From contig JAQXDZ010000102.1 of assembly GCA_029251085.1 (NCBI GenBank), positions 1 to 64,000 of the forward strand: a stretch of DNA of 64,000 nucleotides. Reading direction: 5' to 3'. Positions 48,004 through 58,405 of this stretch are shown here, piece by piece (position 1 is the first letter of the stretch; every line of letters begins with the position of its first letter). A program made the translations under genes and the position numbers. Origin of the DNA: Mariniblastus sp. (GTDB lineage: Bacteria; Planctomycetota; Planctomycetia; Pirellulales; Pirellulaceae). The notes under the pieces are model-generated. The model was given only the letters and a program-made list of their open reading frames with translations. It ran no database searches and was not told the DNA's origin.

Positions 48004-48378
48004 ATTGACGTCCGTAGTTTCACTTAACTGGCAATTAACTCGTCGGCGCGTCGAACCGCACCCTCCCAGCAAAGCATATTGATTCAGCCGTTTAGTCGAT
48101 TGCCTGACTTCCTTAAATGCAGCGACTTTCCTTTACGGGGCAACAAACCGTCACGGCGAATGGGATCGTGATAATGCTTCCGATGGCTAACAAGATTGGA
48201 AATAGAAACATGATTTGGACTCCCTTGATTAAAACCTAACAAGGGTACCTATTTGCATATTTCAGGCCATTCGTAATTATCGGTCAAAACATTAAAAAAG
48301 CCCGAGGAAACGGGGCTAACCGTCGCTTCGGGCTTTGGAACGATCGTCGTCAAAACGATGTCATCCGTCTCTTTTCGA
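48004..48378. other. intergenic region with terminator
   Basis: About 375 bases between the long TPR gene and a convergent exported-protein gene. Apart from the minus-strand terminator near its end, I see nothing in it. Confidence 0.4.
48294..48336 (-). terminator. terminator of the minus gene at 48379
   Basis: Arms AAAGCCCGA (48298-48306) and TCGGGCTTT (48328-48336) form a nine-base stem. On the minus strand it is followed by extra T residues (CTTTTTTA), as expected for a terminator of the gene ending at 48379. Confidence 0.6.
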
Positions 48379-48942
48379 CTACCAAGGAGCACGTACTGGG
48401 TAGATTCCAAATTGCTCTGTGCTATTGGGCCAGTAGGGCGTCTTTTTGTAGGACGCAGCACCCGCACCACTAGTTGGCACGCTCTGACGGCCAAACTGAT
48501 GAACGATTGGAGTGCTCTTAGTCTGACCAACTCCCCAGCCGTAACTGGTCTGATAACTCGCAGTCGGAGGCACGATCAAGGCCGTTGGCTGACGCCACTG
48601 CCATCCCATGTACTCACCATGCCACGGAGACTGTGCGGCTTCGATCTGATTTTGATGATGCAGACGACCAGCGTTCAGCCCACGATTACTGTAGGTGTAA
48701 AACGGAGCAGGCGAATACGAATTGTGGGACGCCATCTTAAGTGATCGTGCCATGTTGACTCGACCTTGGTAGCCGTTCATTGTCATCCCATCTGCATCAG
48801 CAGTGGTATAGACGGGCACTCGATTTCCTGACGCACCTTTTGACATGCGTGAATGAAACCGCGACTGAGCATTTGCGTCTGCTGACATCGAAACTAGCAT
48901 CGCAACCATTACGACGCCGATAATAAAACTAATTTTTTTCAT
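48379..48942 (-). CDS. exported protein, Tyr/Pro/Ser-rich
   Basis: A 187-residue exported protein with a signal peptide (residues 1-27, SMSADANAQ). The mature part is rich in Ser, Tyr, Pro, Gly and Trp (APFYTYSNRGLN, YMGWQWRQP, YQTSYGWGVGQ), without helices or a known domain. It may be a structural or surface protein. The frame begins at 48990, but the ATG at 48942 gives the signal peptide. Another exported gene precedes it on the same strand, 75 bases away, so they may share a transcript. Confidence 0.7.
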   Translation of the reverse strand: MKKISFIIGVVMVAMLVSMSADANAQSRFHSRMSKGASGNRVPVYTTADADGMTMNGYQGRVNMARSLKMASHNSYSPAPFYTYSNRGLNAGRLHHQNQIEAAQSPWHGEYMGWQWRQPTALIVPPTASYQTSYGWGVGQTKSTPIVHQFGRQSVPTSGAGAASYKKTPYWPNSTEQFGIYPVRAPW

Positions 48943-49017
48943 TGGATTGACCCCAGGTAACCGTATTGATTGAGGATAACCGTCTATCAAACGGTTTTGC
49001 GTGAACTGAAAATCGGC

Positions 49018-49593
49018 CTATCGATTTAGCGTTAGATCGCTCAAATTTGCTGAGCAACCGCTGTCGCAGGAACTTTTTTGACCACACTCGTTGCTTCGAC
49101 ATCCCATTTTGCCGTGATTGAAAAACTTTTTCGATCGACCGCACTGCCCACCGCAATCGTTATCGCCGCAGTTGCCACAGTTGAGACCGTACTTGTGAGC
49201 CTGTAGGCGGTACGTCAGATTTGACAAGCAATGACTCTGCCGGATCGGAGCAATGTGATTCTGACCGCTTTGCCATCGAATCGAAGTCTTTGTCAATGAA
49301 TCCGGGTGACCGCATTGATTGGTGTTGTAATAGTTGAAATAGTTACGAGAGTGGGCATACATCATCTCGTGTGGCATCAACGCCTGGTAGGTGTAATAGC
49401 TATGTCCGCCCAGTGCAGGAGAGTAATGAGGCGCTGGATAAATTCCTGCGTTGATGGCACTGGCACCACTCGCCGACGCGTACTGCGAAAACATGTCGTT
49501 CGGCAAATGTGTTTCTGTGTTTTGCGCCACTGCGGTTGCTGCGGTAAGGCACATAACCGCTGCAACAGCGGTTGAGATCATGTTACGAATCAT
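49018..49593 (-). CDS. exported protein with Tyr/Asn-rich part and Cys-rich tail
   Basis: A 191-residue exported protein. A signal peptide (residues 1-24, ATAVAQ) is followed by an aromatic, Tyr/Asn/His-rich part (GGHSYYTYQALMPHEM, NYFNYYNTNQ) and a C-terminal part with ten or so cysteines (CGNCGDNDCGGQCG, CSANL). Cysteine-rich tails of this sort may bind metal or form disulfide cross-links. It is upstream of the other exported gene. The frame extends to 49710, but the ATG at 49593 gives a proper signal peptide. Confidence 0.7.
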   Translation of the reverse strand: MIRNMISTAVAAVMCLTAATAVAQNTETHLPNDMFSQYASASGASAINAGIYPAPHYSPALGGHSYYTYQALMPHEMMYAHSRNYFNYYNTNQCGHPDSLTKTSIRWQSGQNHIAPIRQSHCLSNLTYRLQAHKYGLNCGNCGDNDCGGQCGRSKKFFNHGKMGCRSNECGQKSSCDSGCSANLSDLTLNR

Positions 49594-49984
49594 CGGGTCG
49601 ACTCCTGAGTTGGCCCTGCAAACGCAAATCGCGGGCAATTTAGCTGGCAAAAATGTGGCAAAACCACTCCCGTTTGCTCTTCGGCGTGCTGGCTTGTTCA
49701 GTGATAGCAAAAATGCCCCCGTGTTCGTGCATTCCTGAATCGCCCATAATACAACCCTAAAAACCGTCTGTAACCGATTTGACCTGATTGGTATACTCTT
49801 CCTAAACCACCCGTTTTTTCATTGAACCTCACTTTTCATTCAGCTCGAAAAAACGATACAAACCAAAAAAATCCGACTTAAACCCATCAAGATGCGGGGG
49901 CAAGCGGGTTTCCAATTTCTCTACTTACCGGCCGATCAAGCCGCCAGTGGAAAGAATTAATAAGTCAACAAAGGATGGATTGAC
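49594..49984. other. divergent intergenic region upstream of parC-like gene
   Basis: About 390 bases between divergent genes. A TATACT sequence at 49792-49797 could be a -10 element for the topoisomerase operon but no good -35 was found. No gene seen. Confidence 0.4.
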
Positions 49985-52498
49985 GTGGCAAAACGCCGGC
50001 CTGCGAAAAAGAAGACGAGCAAAGTCTCAAAAGAGACCGCGACTAAAAAAGTAAAATCAAAAAAAGCAAACCGCGGTGGCGATAACTCACTTTTTGATGA
50101 CAAGGAGTTGGCGGGTTATGAACCTGTTCCCTTGCGACTGGCAGCACAAACACGCTATCTAAATTATTCGCTATCCGTAATCACCTCCCGGGCGCTTCCG
50201 GACGTCCGTGATGGACTCAAGCCCGTTCAGCGGCGAATTCTATACACGACTCGCCAGCTCGGGCTCGATCATAATTCTAAACATCGTAAGAGTGCGAAGG
50301 TCGTTGGTGACGCAATGGCCAATTACCATCCGCATGGCGATAGCTCGATCTACGACGCTCTCGTGCGGATGTCGCAACCTTTTTCATTGCGGATGCCATT
50401 GATTGACGGCTCGGGGAATTTTGGTTCTATCGATGGCGACAATGCCGCGGCCATGCGATACACCGAATGCCGTCGCACACAAATCGCCGGCGAAGTACTC
50501 TCTGATTTGGCAACGCGAACCGTCGCGTTTCGACCTAACTATGATGGCAGTCGCGAAGAACCGGTAGTTCTTCCCAGCAAAATCCCCAATCTATTGCTCA
50601 ATGGGGCAACGGGCATCGCGGTTGGAATGGCCACTAACATTCCACCTCACAACCTCAAAGAACTCTGTCGCGCCCTTTTGAAGTTATTGAAAGACCCGGA
50701 AACCAAGCCATACCAATTGGTTGCGAATGATGCGGTTCACGGGCCCGACTTTCCAACGGGCGGTCAAGTCATTAACACCAAGGAGGAGCTCAGGGAAATT
50801 TATCGAACGGGTCAGGGCGCAATCAAAATCCGGGGAACCAGCAAACTCATTGGTGGAAACAAAAAAACAGGTCGCATCTTACAAATTAATTCGATCCCCT
50901 ATGCCGTCAACAAAGCGGTTCTCGTTGAGAGGATTTCCGAGTTAGTATACACCGGTAAACTTCCGCTTGTCGTTGAGATTCGCGACGTCTCTACCGATGA
51001 CATTCGAGTTGACCTACATCTGAAAAAAGATGCCGATGAAAAAAAGGTTCTGGCATTTTTATACAAAAACACACAGTTTCAAACCAACTTTAACGTCAAC
51101 CTCACCTGTTTAGTGCCCACTGAAAACCCGGACGTTGGGCGGCCAGAGCGGCTCGGCCTCAAAGAAGCACTTTGGTATTTCCTACAATTCCGCCTTGAGG
51201 TTGTTACTAAACGTCTGGAAAACGAACTGGAAACGTTGAGTAAACGAATCCATATCCTGCGTGGTTTTGTAACCATTTTTGATGCACTTGATGAGATTAT
51301 TCGAATCATTCGAAAGAGTGATGGCAAAGCGGATGCTGCTGCCAAGATCATGAAGCGATTTCCAGTCAAGGAAAACCGGGGAAAACAGCAGGGGCTTGAT
51401 GCCGAACAAACAGACGCCATTCTCGAATTAAAGCTCTATCGTTTGGCGCGCCTGGAAATTAATTTGGTGACTGATGAGCTTAAGAAAAAAGAAAAACGAG
51501 CGCGGGAAATTCGCCGACTCCTCAAGGAAGATACAGCCGATACCAACGCCTCGGGTTGTTGGAAAATTGTCAGAACCGAAATAGAAGATATCGTTAAAGA
51601 TTTCTGCAGTCAGCCGGAAGCCAAGCGAAGAACAATCATTCAGGCCGCCGGTCGTGAGGTTGAGATCAATGCAGAAGATTTCATCGTTGCCGAAGACTGC
51701 CATGTTTTGATTACGAAAGATGGTTGGGTAAAACGACAGCGTAACATTGCAGCTCCCGCCAAAAGCCGATTACGGCAAGGTGACGCGGTACTCGCCTGCG
51801 TTGCTGGTTCCACACGCAACACCGTCGGCTTCTTTTCTTCGACCGGTGTCTGTTACACCGCAAGGATGATTGACATCCCGGCTTCGACCGGATTTGGCGA
51901 ACCAATTCAAAAGTTGTTTAAATTAAAAGACGGGGAAAAAATTGTCAGTGCAATGTCCTTCGATTCCCGTGTAATTGGTAATATCTTTGGTGACCCCAAA
52001 CAGCCCGACTACTGTCCCGAGGTGCATGGACTTGCGGCCTCGAATAATGGCTATGCATTGAGATTTGGACTCGAAACCTATGTCGAACCCTCGACTCGAA
52101 GTGGACGCAAATACGCAAGAACCTCAGCAGGTGCAGAGTTAATTGGGGTGTATCCGATCGAGGGCACGGAGACCATTCTCGCTATTTCTGCAGATTGCCG
52201 GGCCATGGTTTGTCCAGCCGAAGATATCAATTACCTTTCCGGCGTGGGCAAAGGGGTCATGCTCATTAAGCTGGCCAAAACTGACCGTCTGGTCGGCTTC
52301 AAGCCGTCTAAAGGCGACCGAGATTTACTCCTCGTTGAAACCAATCGCGGGGCGCAGAAGACAATTTCCACGACTAAATACCGAGTCACCTCGAGAGGCG
52401 GCAAAGGAAATGAAATTCAGAAAAATGGCAAAATTTCGAAAGTCGTTTGGTCTCCCGTGGAATCGCCCGGTGAGCTAAAGCCTCTGAAAAAGAAATAG
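49985..52498 (+). CDS. parC: type IIA DNA topoisomerase subunit A (ParC-like)
   Basis: Subunit A of a type IIA topoisomerase cuts and rejoins double-stranded DNA through a tyrosine. The 837-residue protein starts with GTG and a Lys-rich extension (residues 1-33), then the winged-helix/tower core [20 protein letters not shown], and the catalytic Tyr159 in [10 protein letters not shown]. The C-terminal part is a beta-pinwheel. A GyrA-box-like SRGGKG lies at residues 803-808, at the very end of the pinwheel. A separate gyrase is expected elsewhere, so ParC is likely, but gyrA cannot be excluded. parE follows after 60 bases. Confidence 0.88.
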   Translation: MAKRRPAKKKTSKVSKETATKKVKSKKANRGGDNSLFDDKELAGYEPVPLRLAAQTRYLNYSLSVITSRALPDVRDGLKPVQRRILYTTRQLGLDHNSKHRKSAKVVGDAMANYHPHGDSSIYDALVRMSQPFSLRMPLIDGSGNFGSIDGDNAAAMRYTECRRTQIAGEVLSDLATRTVAFRPNYDGSREEPVVLPSKIPNLLLNGATGIAVGMATNIPPHNLKELCRALLKLLKDPETKPYQLVANDAVHGPDFPTGGQVINTKEELREIYRTGQGAIKIRGTSKLIGGNKKTGRILQINSIPYAVNKAVLVERISELVYTGKLPLVVEIRDVSTDDIRVDLHLKKDADEKKVLAFLYKNTQFQTNFNVNLTCLVPTENPDVGRPERLGLKEALWYFLQFRLEVVTKRLENELETLSKRIHILRGFVTIFDALDEIIRIIRKSDGKADAAAKIMKRFPVKENRGKQQGLDAEQTDAILELKLYRLARLEINLVTDELKKKEKRAREIRRLLKEDTADTNASGCWKIVRTEIEDIVKDFCSQPEAKRRTIIQAAGREVEINAEDFIVAEDCHVLITKDGWVKRQRNIAAPAKSRLRQGDAVLACVAGSTRNTVGFFSSTGVCYTARMIDIPASTGFGEPIQKLFKLKDGEKIVSAMSFDSRVIGNIFGDPKQPDYCPEVHGLAASNNGYALRFGLETYVEPSTRSGRKYARTSAGAELIGVYPIEGTETILAISADCRAMVCPAEDINYLSGVGKGVMLIKLAKTDRLVGFKPSKGDRDLLLVETNRGAQKTISTTKYRVTSRGGKGNEIQKNGKISKVVWSPVESPGELKPLKKK

Positions 52499-52558
52499 AT
52501 TCCACTACTCAAATTCGCCCTTCACGAAACCAAATTTCCTACCGGCCACAAAATCAGC

Positions 52559-54481
52559 ATGAGCACCGCAACCAATAAAAAACGCTACGACGGCGACAAC
52601 ATTGTTGTTCTCGAAGGGCTTGAACCCGTCCGAAAGCGTCCGGGAATGTACATCGGTGGAGTAGGTACCGCTGGTCTTCATCACCTGATCTGGGAAATCC
52701 TCGACAACTCAGTCGACGAGGCAATGAATGGGCACGCAACGGAAATCACACTCCAACTCCACAAAGATAATGAGACTGTGACCGTCTCTGATAATGGGCG
52801 TGGCATTCCAGTCGACAAACACTCAAAAACAAAAAAGAGCGCCCTGGAAACTGTTCTTACTGTCTTACACGCAGGCGGAAAGTTTGATGGCAACAACTAC
52901 AAGACCGCAGGTGGACTGCATGGTGTTGGTGCATCGGTCGTCAATGCACTTTCAAAAAAATTAGTTGCCATCGTTAAACGCGGTGGTACTCAGTACAGAA
53001 TGGAGTTCTCCAAAGGACATCCACAATCAAAACTCCAGAAACTCAAAGGGACTGTCCGCGGAACGGGAACCGCAATTACCTTTTCTCCCGACCCCACAAT
53101 CTTCCCGCGAACGGACTTTAACGCCGCAACGATCCGGCATCGACTCGAAATTGCCAGTTTCCTTCATCGGGGAATTAAGGTTCATTTTGTCGACGACGCT
53201 AACAAGTCAAAAGAAACATTTCACCACGAACAGGGCATCGTAGATTACCTCGGCAAAGTCCTCAAAGAACGAAACGCCCGACCAATCCACGAATCAGCGT
53301 TTACAATCCGCGTGGATGATCCAGCGCGAATCGAATTGGCACTGCAGTGGACTGAATCGACAGACGAGCATTTACGGTCTTATGTCAACGGAATTCCAAC
53401 CGGCAATGGGGGAACCCATGAAAACGGATTCCGCTCTGGGCTCAACAAAGCAGTTCGTAACTACTTTGACATGCACAGCCTAGTGCCCCGTGGCGTAAAA
53501 ATTGCTCCCGACGATATTCGCGAGGGCCTTGTTGGAATTATTTCACTGTTTATTGCAGAACCGCAGTTCCAAGGGCAAACCAAAGATCGGCTCAACAATC
53601 CGGAAGTACAAAGCACGATAGACGGTGTCATCCGCCCGGCACTTGAGCAGTGGATGAACAACAACCGAAGCGTTGCCGATGGCATCATTGCAAGAATTAT
53701 TGCTGCCGCTCGCGCCCGTGCTGCCTCGAGAGCCGCCTCTGCTGCGGTCTCGCGAAAAACAGGTGGTAAGCGTTCGATGCTTCCCGGGAAATTAAGCGAC
53801 TGCCTGAATTCAGGAAGGGGCGACTCAGAGCTCTTTATCGTCGAAGGTGACTCCGCGGGTGGCTCAGCAAAACAGGGGCGAAATCGCAATAATCAAGCGA
53901 TCTTGCCGCTCCGGGGAAAAGTCCTCAACACCGAGAGTGCCACTTTGAAAAAAATGATGGAGAACAAAGAAATCCAGGATTTGGTGACCGCCATTGGTTG
54001 CGGCATCGGGCCCAAACTAGACCTCTCCGGATTAAGATACGAGCGAATTATTTTACTCGCGGATGCCGATTCTGATGGTCACCATATTACGACCCTTCTG
54101 CTCACCTTTTTCTACCGCCACATGCCGCAATTAATTTCCGACGGCAGGCTCTTTATTGCACTTCCACCGCTGTATCGCATCGATATCGGTAAACAAACCT
54201 ACTGGGCGGCAGACGAAGAGGACAGAACGAAGATCCTGGCAGATCATGCCGACGGACGCTCAAAACCGGATATCACCCGGTTTAAAGGACTTGGCGAGAT
54301 GATGCCAAAAGTTCTGTGGAACACCACGCTTAATCCTGCAACACGGCGATTATTAAAAGTTGAAATCGATGACCAACTGGAAACTGACCGTGTCATTAGC
54401 GATCTAATGGGCCGCGATGCCTCAGCCCGTTTTCGGTTTATCATGGACCGTGCCGAAACAGCCAGCGAAATTGACGTCTAA
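52559..54481 (+). CDS. parE: type IIA DNA topoisomerase subunit B (ParE-like)
   Basis: The ATPase subunit of the same enzyme. The 640-residue protein has the GHKL ATP site (ILDNSVDEAMNG near residue 47, NGRGIPVD near 78, GGLHGVGASVVNAL near 120), the transducer region, and the TOPRIM domain with EGDSAGGSAKQGRNRNNQAI near 430 and DADSDGHHI near 502. An Ala/Arg-rich helix (AAARARAASRAASAAVSR) near residue 385 precedes TOPRIM, as is common in this family. It is 60 bases after the A subunit and in the same operon. Confidence 0.9.
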   Translation: MSTATNKKRYDGDNIVVLEGLEPVRKRPGMYIGGVGTAGLHHLIWEILDNSVDEAMNGHATEITLQLHKDNETVTVSDNGRGIPVDKHSKTKKSALETVLTVLHAGGKFDGNNYKTAGGLHGVGASVVNALSKKLVAIVKRGGTQYRMEFSKGHPQSKLQKLKGTVRGTGTAITFSPDPTIFPRTDFNAATIRHRLEIASFLHRGIKVHFVDDANKSKETFHHEQGIVDYLGKVLKERNARPIHESAFTIRVDDPARIELALQWTESTDEHLRSYVNGIPTGNGGTHENGFRSGLNKAVRNYFDMHSLVPRGVKIAPDDIREGLVGIISLFIAEPQFQGQTKDRLNNPEVQSTIDGVIRPALEQWMNNNRSVADGIIARIIAAARARAASRAASAAVSRKTGGKRSMLPGKLSDCLNSGRGDSELFIVEGDSAGGSAKQGRNRNNQAILPLRGKVLNTESATLKKMMENKEIQDLVTAIGCGIGPKLDLSGLRYERIILLADADSDGHHITTLLLTFFYRHMPQLISDGRLFIALPPLYRIDIGKQTYWAADEEDRTKILADHADGRSKPDITRFKGLGEMMPKVLWNTTLNPATRRLLKVEIDDQLETDRVISDLMGRDASARFRFIMDRAETASEIDV

Positions 54482-54802
54482 ATCGAAAAATTTCCGTTCG
54501 TAATCCAATCGCACTTTTGCTCCACGCAATATCTGCCTGCGCGAACCGTAAGATTTATTACGCCTTTGCGACACCAATTTCGTCTCTGGTGTCTCATATT
54601 ATGAACCGATCTGTCGGCTTAAGCCAGATTTTCGAATTTTGAAAATGTGCCGAAGACCGGCAGAAGTAATGATATTTAACCGATAAAAACAATTTTTAAA
54701 AATTTGGTTTTTTTCCAATCTATCGCCGAAGTTTTTGCGGATATACGAATCGTAACAGACGCAACCAGCGTTATTAATTTAACTCAAGATAGGAATTTGG
54801 AA
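54482..54802. other. intergenic, AT-rich leader of fasciclin gene
   Basis: About 320 bases between the parE-like gene and the fasciclin gene. The last part (54661-54725) is very AT-rich with long A and T runs and could be an upstream promoter element. No hairpin with a T-run was seen. Confidence 0.35.
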
Positions 54803-55789
54803 ATGTTGAAGAAGTCGTTGACGATCGCCGGAAAATTACTCGTTGCTCCAGCCCTACTAATGATCGCAAGCCCGTCGATCAGCAGTGCACAAAATCAGTG
54901 CCCCATCCAGCAAGCTAAAATGGCAGCCGCACGCAAGACCATGAACGTGTCAATTGCAGCACCTGCCGAGAAAGACATTGTCGACACCGCAGTTGGTGCC
55001 GGTTCATTTAACACACTAGTAGCCGCAGTAAAGGCTGCCGGCTTGGTTGAGACCTTGAAAGGCGAAGGCCCTTTCACAGTTCTTGCCCCAACAGATGCCG
55101 CATTTAAGAAGCTGCCAAAAGGAACAGTAGAAACACTGCTGAAACCAGAAAACCTTAAGGCACTTCAGGGAATTCTGACCTACCACGTCATTCCTGGCTC
55201 AGTAATGGCAGCAGATGTTGTGAAGCTTTCGTCTGCTAAGACAGTCCAAGGCTCACCCGTTTCGATCAAAGTCACCGACGGTGGTGTCATGATCAACGGA
55301 GCCAAAGTTGTCACAACCGACATCAAATGCAGCAACGGCGTCATCCACGTCATCGACTCAGTTATCTTGCCACCAAAGAAGGCTGATATTGTCGACACAG
55401 CTGTTGGTGCAGGTGCATTCAACACGCTCGTTGCCGCAGTCAAGGCTGCTGGTTTAGTCGAGACTCTCAAAAGCGAAGGTCCTTTCACAGTGTTCGCACC
55501 ATCAGATGCAGCATTCAAGAAAATTCCTGCTGCGACAATCGGAGAGCTTTTGAAGCCAGAGAACAAAGCAAAGCTTGCGTCAATCTTGACCTACCACGTT
55601 GTACCAGGCAAAGTAATGGCTGCTGACGTAGTCAAGTTGTCATCCGCTAAAACTGCGAATGGCCAAAAAGTGGCGATCAAAGTTGTCGATGGTAAAGTCA
55701 TGGTCGACGGAGCAACCGTTGTTAAGACCGACATCGAGTGCGAGAACGGTGTCATCCACGTCATCGATTCAGTTATCATGCCTAAGTAG
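54803..55789 (+). CDS. exported protein with two fasciclin (FAS1) domains
   Basis: A 328-residue exported protein. A signal peptide (residues 1-29, ISSAQ) is followed by two near-identical FAS1 repeats, at about residues 55-190 and 195-328, each with [29 protein letters not shown], a GPFTVxAPxDAAFKK motif and a ...[11 protein letters not shown] end. FAS1 domains mediate cell-surface adhesion. Most differences between the two repeats are at silent positions. The frame extends to 54704, but the ATG at 54803 has AGGA upstream and gives a good signal peptide. A strong terminator follows. Confidence 0.9.
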   Translation: MLKKSLTIAGKLLVAPALLMIASPSISSAQNQCPIQQAKMAAARKTMNVSIAAPAEKDIVDTAVGAGSFNTLVAAVKAAGLVETLKGEGPFTVLAPTDAAFKKLPKGTVETLLKPENLKALQGILTYHVIPGSVMAADVVKLSSAKTVQGSPVSIKVTDGGVMINGAKVVTTDIKCSNGVIHVIDSVILPPKKADIVDTAVGAGAFNTLVAAVKAAGLVETLKSEGPFTVFAPSDAAFKKIPAATIGELLKPENKAKLASILTYHVVPGKVMAADVVKLSSAKTANGQKVAIKVVDGKVMVDGATVVKTDIECENGVIHVIDSVIMPK

Positions 55790-56187
55790 GTTTTGCTGCT
55801 GAAGATCAAAGTTATATCTCTGGCTCGGATTTATCCGAGCCAGATTTTTTTTTGGAGTGACGGTTGCCGTCCTCTCTTCCGACAACGCTCGCTTATAGCC
55901 TCTTGGCAATTCGCGACATGCCAACCGTTCTAGAAACGAACCAACCTCGCGGGATCAAAATTTCTCTACCTCTTTGATTCGAGCCACCGGTCAGTGTTGA
56001 CCACCTGTCTAGCTACCATCGGATTACCGCCCCCAAAAATCGACTTTGCTGAAAATTCCTCGAAAAACCAAGATCCCCCCATTATGAAGCGATACCATTT
56101 AGCACAACACTAAGATTAGGTTTTGAACACTGAGCCGCAACTCGTTAGACTAAGGGTTGAAATTCCATCTATTCGGAGAGTTCACCC
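55790..56187. other. intergenic region with terminator
   Basis: About 400 bases between the fasciclin gene and the next plus-strand gene. Its first part holds the fasciclin terminator, listed separately. I see no gene in the rest. Confidence 0.4.
55820..55853 (+). terminator. rho-independent terminator after fasciclin gene
   Basis: Perfect 11-base arms CTGGCTCGGAT (55820-55830) and ATCCGAGCCAG (55833-55843), with a TT centre, are followed by A and a long T-run. Confidence 0.88.
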
Positions 56188-57369
56188 ATGAAGTTCGGCT
56201 GCGATAATCTTAAATCTCGAGGGCGAGCCTCTTTCAAACTAAATTTTCTTATCTTAGCAATCGCCTTTGCGATCACTCCCCAGGCCAACGCTTGGCAGAG
56301 TGATGAAGTGCAGGACGAAATTCCTCCTGTCGCGAAACTGAAAATTGAAGCAGCTCAGGTAAAACCAGACATAGCAGCTCAGGAAGAGGATGAGCCCGAA
56401 ATAAGTACGACACCTCGACCGAACGAACAGAAAAAGATTGGAAAACAGTTTGCCCAACTTCACCTAATGGATGGCTCAATCATTGGTGGTGATTTTTTAA
56501 CTGTCGATATCGATGTAAAAACCAGCTACGGAATGCTCAAGATTCCGATTTCAAGAATCATCAAATTTCAGCCCGGTCTCAGCACCCGCCCCGATTATGT
56601 GGAGTCCATTTCATCACTTTTTGAAAAAATGGGTGATGCGGATGAAAAGACACGTACTGCAGCGCAGAAAGAAATACTATCACTTGGCGTGAAGAACCGA
56701 ATGTTGCTTGAGCAATTTGCATCTCAAGCTAACGAAGACCAGAAAAAATTGCTTGCTGAAATCTGGAAGACCTTCGAAGAAGAAGCAGAACTTAATGAAG
56801 ATGAGATGCTTCCCATTGACCAACCCTCTGCGCTCAAGGACACCATTGTCACTCCCGATTTTTCCATTGTTGGAGAAATTCAGCAGAAACAGTTTTCTTT
56901 AAAAAGTAAGTTTGGCGACCTTAAAGTCGAATTGAGCGACATCAAATTCGCAGATCGAAGTATCGAGACAATCGGACCGGATGTAAAAAAGACCGTCGCG
57001 GTTCCCGCAGAGGCTTTCTTTCAGCGGACTCCTAAATCGACAAAAATCAGAGTCAACAAAGGGGATCAAATTACCATCCGAGGAAGTGGCACCGTTCAAT
57101 GGACCAATTGGAATAACACAAGTTCACCAGAAGGCCTGACCAACCGCAGCCAATGGAACGGCATCAATTCTGGCAAGCTGACAGCGAGGGTCGGTAAAGA
57201 CAACTCTCGCTGTGTGGCAATTGGCACCAACGGTAGTTTCGTTGCCAAGTCGAGTGGCATCTTATATTTAGGAATTGCCATGCGAGACAGTTATGCAGGC
57301 AATGCAAATGGGTATCGGTGGACGGGAGAATACCAAGCTAAAATTGTGGTCAGCCCTGCGAAGAAGTAA
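56188..57369 (+). CDS. exported protein with two small beta motifs and a LecA/PA-IL-like end domain
   Basis: A 393-residue exported protein with a signal peptide (residues 17-35). It has two copies of a small beta motif: LMDGSIIGGDFLTVDIDVKT near residue 92, ending LKIPISRIIKFQ, and DTIVTPDFSIVGEIQQ near 215, ending LKVELSDIKFAD. Between them lies a helical segment (DEKTRTAAQKEILSLG). The C-terminal 110 residues (GDQITIRGSGTV, NRSQWNGINSGKLTARVG, SSGILYLGIAMRDS, YQAKIVVS) resemble PA-IL/LecA-like sugar-binding domains. It may bind a glycan at the cell surface. Function unproven. Confidence 0.72.
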   Translation: MKFGCDNLKSRGRASFKLNFLILAIAFAITPQANAWQSDEVQDEIPPVAKLKIEAAQVKPDIAAQEEDEPEISTTPRPNEQKKIGKQFAQLHLMDGSIIGGDFLTVDIDVKTSYGMLKIPISRIIKFQPGLSTRPDYVESISSLFEKMGDADEKTRTAAQKEILSLGVKNRMLLEQFASQANEDQKKLLAEIWKTFEEEAELNEDEMLPIDQPSALKDTIVTPDFSIVGEIQQKQFSLKSKFGDLKVELSDIKFADRSIETIGPDVKKTVAVPAEAFFQRTPKSTKIRVNKGDQITIRGSGTVQWTNWNNTSSPEGLTNRSQWNGINSGKLTARVGKDNSRCVAIGTNGSFVAKSSGILYLGIAMRDSYAGNANGYRWTGEYQAKIVVSPAKK

Positions 57370-57560
57370 GTACCGAACGACATCGGCGGGTCCTTCCTCG
57401 GCGCGGCATGTTCTTTCCAACAAACGAACTCCTTGTGATTATCAAGACATATTTCATCTGCCAAGGACTCCACGCCTAACAGCAAGTCTTTTCAATTTGG
57501 AATCAACTGAATTACAATAATTTGCTGTCGCGAAACCGCTAACTGCATTGGAATCAAATC

Positions 57561-58304
57561 GTGAAAACCGCAACCGTCCTGTTCTTCACTCTACTGACCT
57601 GCTGGACGGTTCAGGAATCGCGACTGCAGGCGCAAACTAAACCAACGGTCACGAAATCCTCACCAGAAGCAATTCGAATCGAAGGGATCGTTACTGAAAG
57701 GAGAAAGTACTCGATCCGCGTCAAACAGGATGATCAAGAATTCGACGTCAAGTTGACTGATGACGTTGCGATTGCATTAAAAATGAATCGCCCTTGGTAC
57801 GACTGGGACAACCAACAGGTGGTGGTCGATGCAATTGACGAAAACGTCGCCCAGACAGATTTAAAACGAGTGGGAGTCCCACTGCCAGCCAAGCAGTTAT
57901 TTTTGATATCTCGTCTTGGGAATGCCCAAACAATGCGATCCACGATGGCCGAAGAAGTCAAGCGACTCAATTTCTACTTGGTGACGCCCGAGGATACAGG
58001 ACAGCACAAACCCACCGAAGACGAACCCTTTCTCTCCGGCAAGTTATCCGTTGAAAACAAACAACCGCACTTGATCGTAAATGATGAAAAGATCCAAGTC
58101 ATGCTAGGGTTTCGATTTGCCACAATGAATGGGTTTTCAGTGAATCAACTCAAACCCAATCAAACGCAGGTTTTTCTGACAGGGACACGTGGAAAAAACG
58201 AATTCGAAATTCTCACGTCTCGAATTTTATTCCAGCCAATCCAGAAGAAAACAAGCGAGCAGGCCAGCATCACTAAGCAGGCAATAAAAATTGCGAACGA
58301 CTAA
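57561..58304 (+). CDS. exported protein, unknown
   Basis: A 247-residue protein with a signal peptide (GTG start, residues 1-20, hydrophobic ALTFVL-type run ending in QAQT). It is beta-rich, with IRIEGIVTERRKYSIRVKQDDQEFDVKLTDDV near residue 40 and a similar strand-rich segment, KIQVMLGFRFATMN near 180. No domain was recognised. It lies between two other exported-protein genes on the same strand. Confidence 0.65.
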   Translation: MKTATVLFFTLLTCWTVQESRLQAQTKPTVTKSSPEAIRIEGIVTERRKYSIRVKQDDQEFDVKLTDDVAIALKMNRPWYDWDNQQVVVDAIDENVAQTDLKRVGVPLPAKQLFLISRLGNAQTMRSTMAEEVKRLNFYLVTPEDTGQHKPTEDEPFLSGKLSVENKQPHLIVNDEKIQVMLGFRFATMNGFSVNQLKPNQTQVFLTGTRGKNEFEILTSRILFQPIQKKTSEQASITKQAIKIAND

Positions 58305-58405
58305 TAGTTATCCAGTTCTTAATTTTCACCCACTTCTTTAGATGGAACTCGTACTCAATTTCCATTTGACTCAACCACAACGATTTATCTCAAACTGTTG
58401 CCTTT

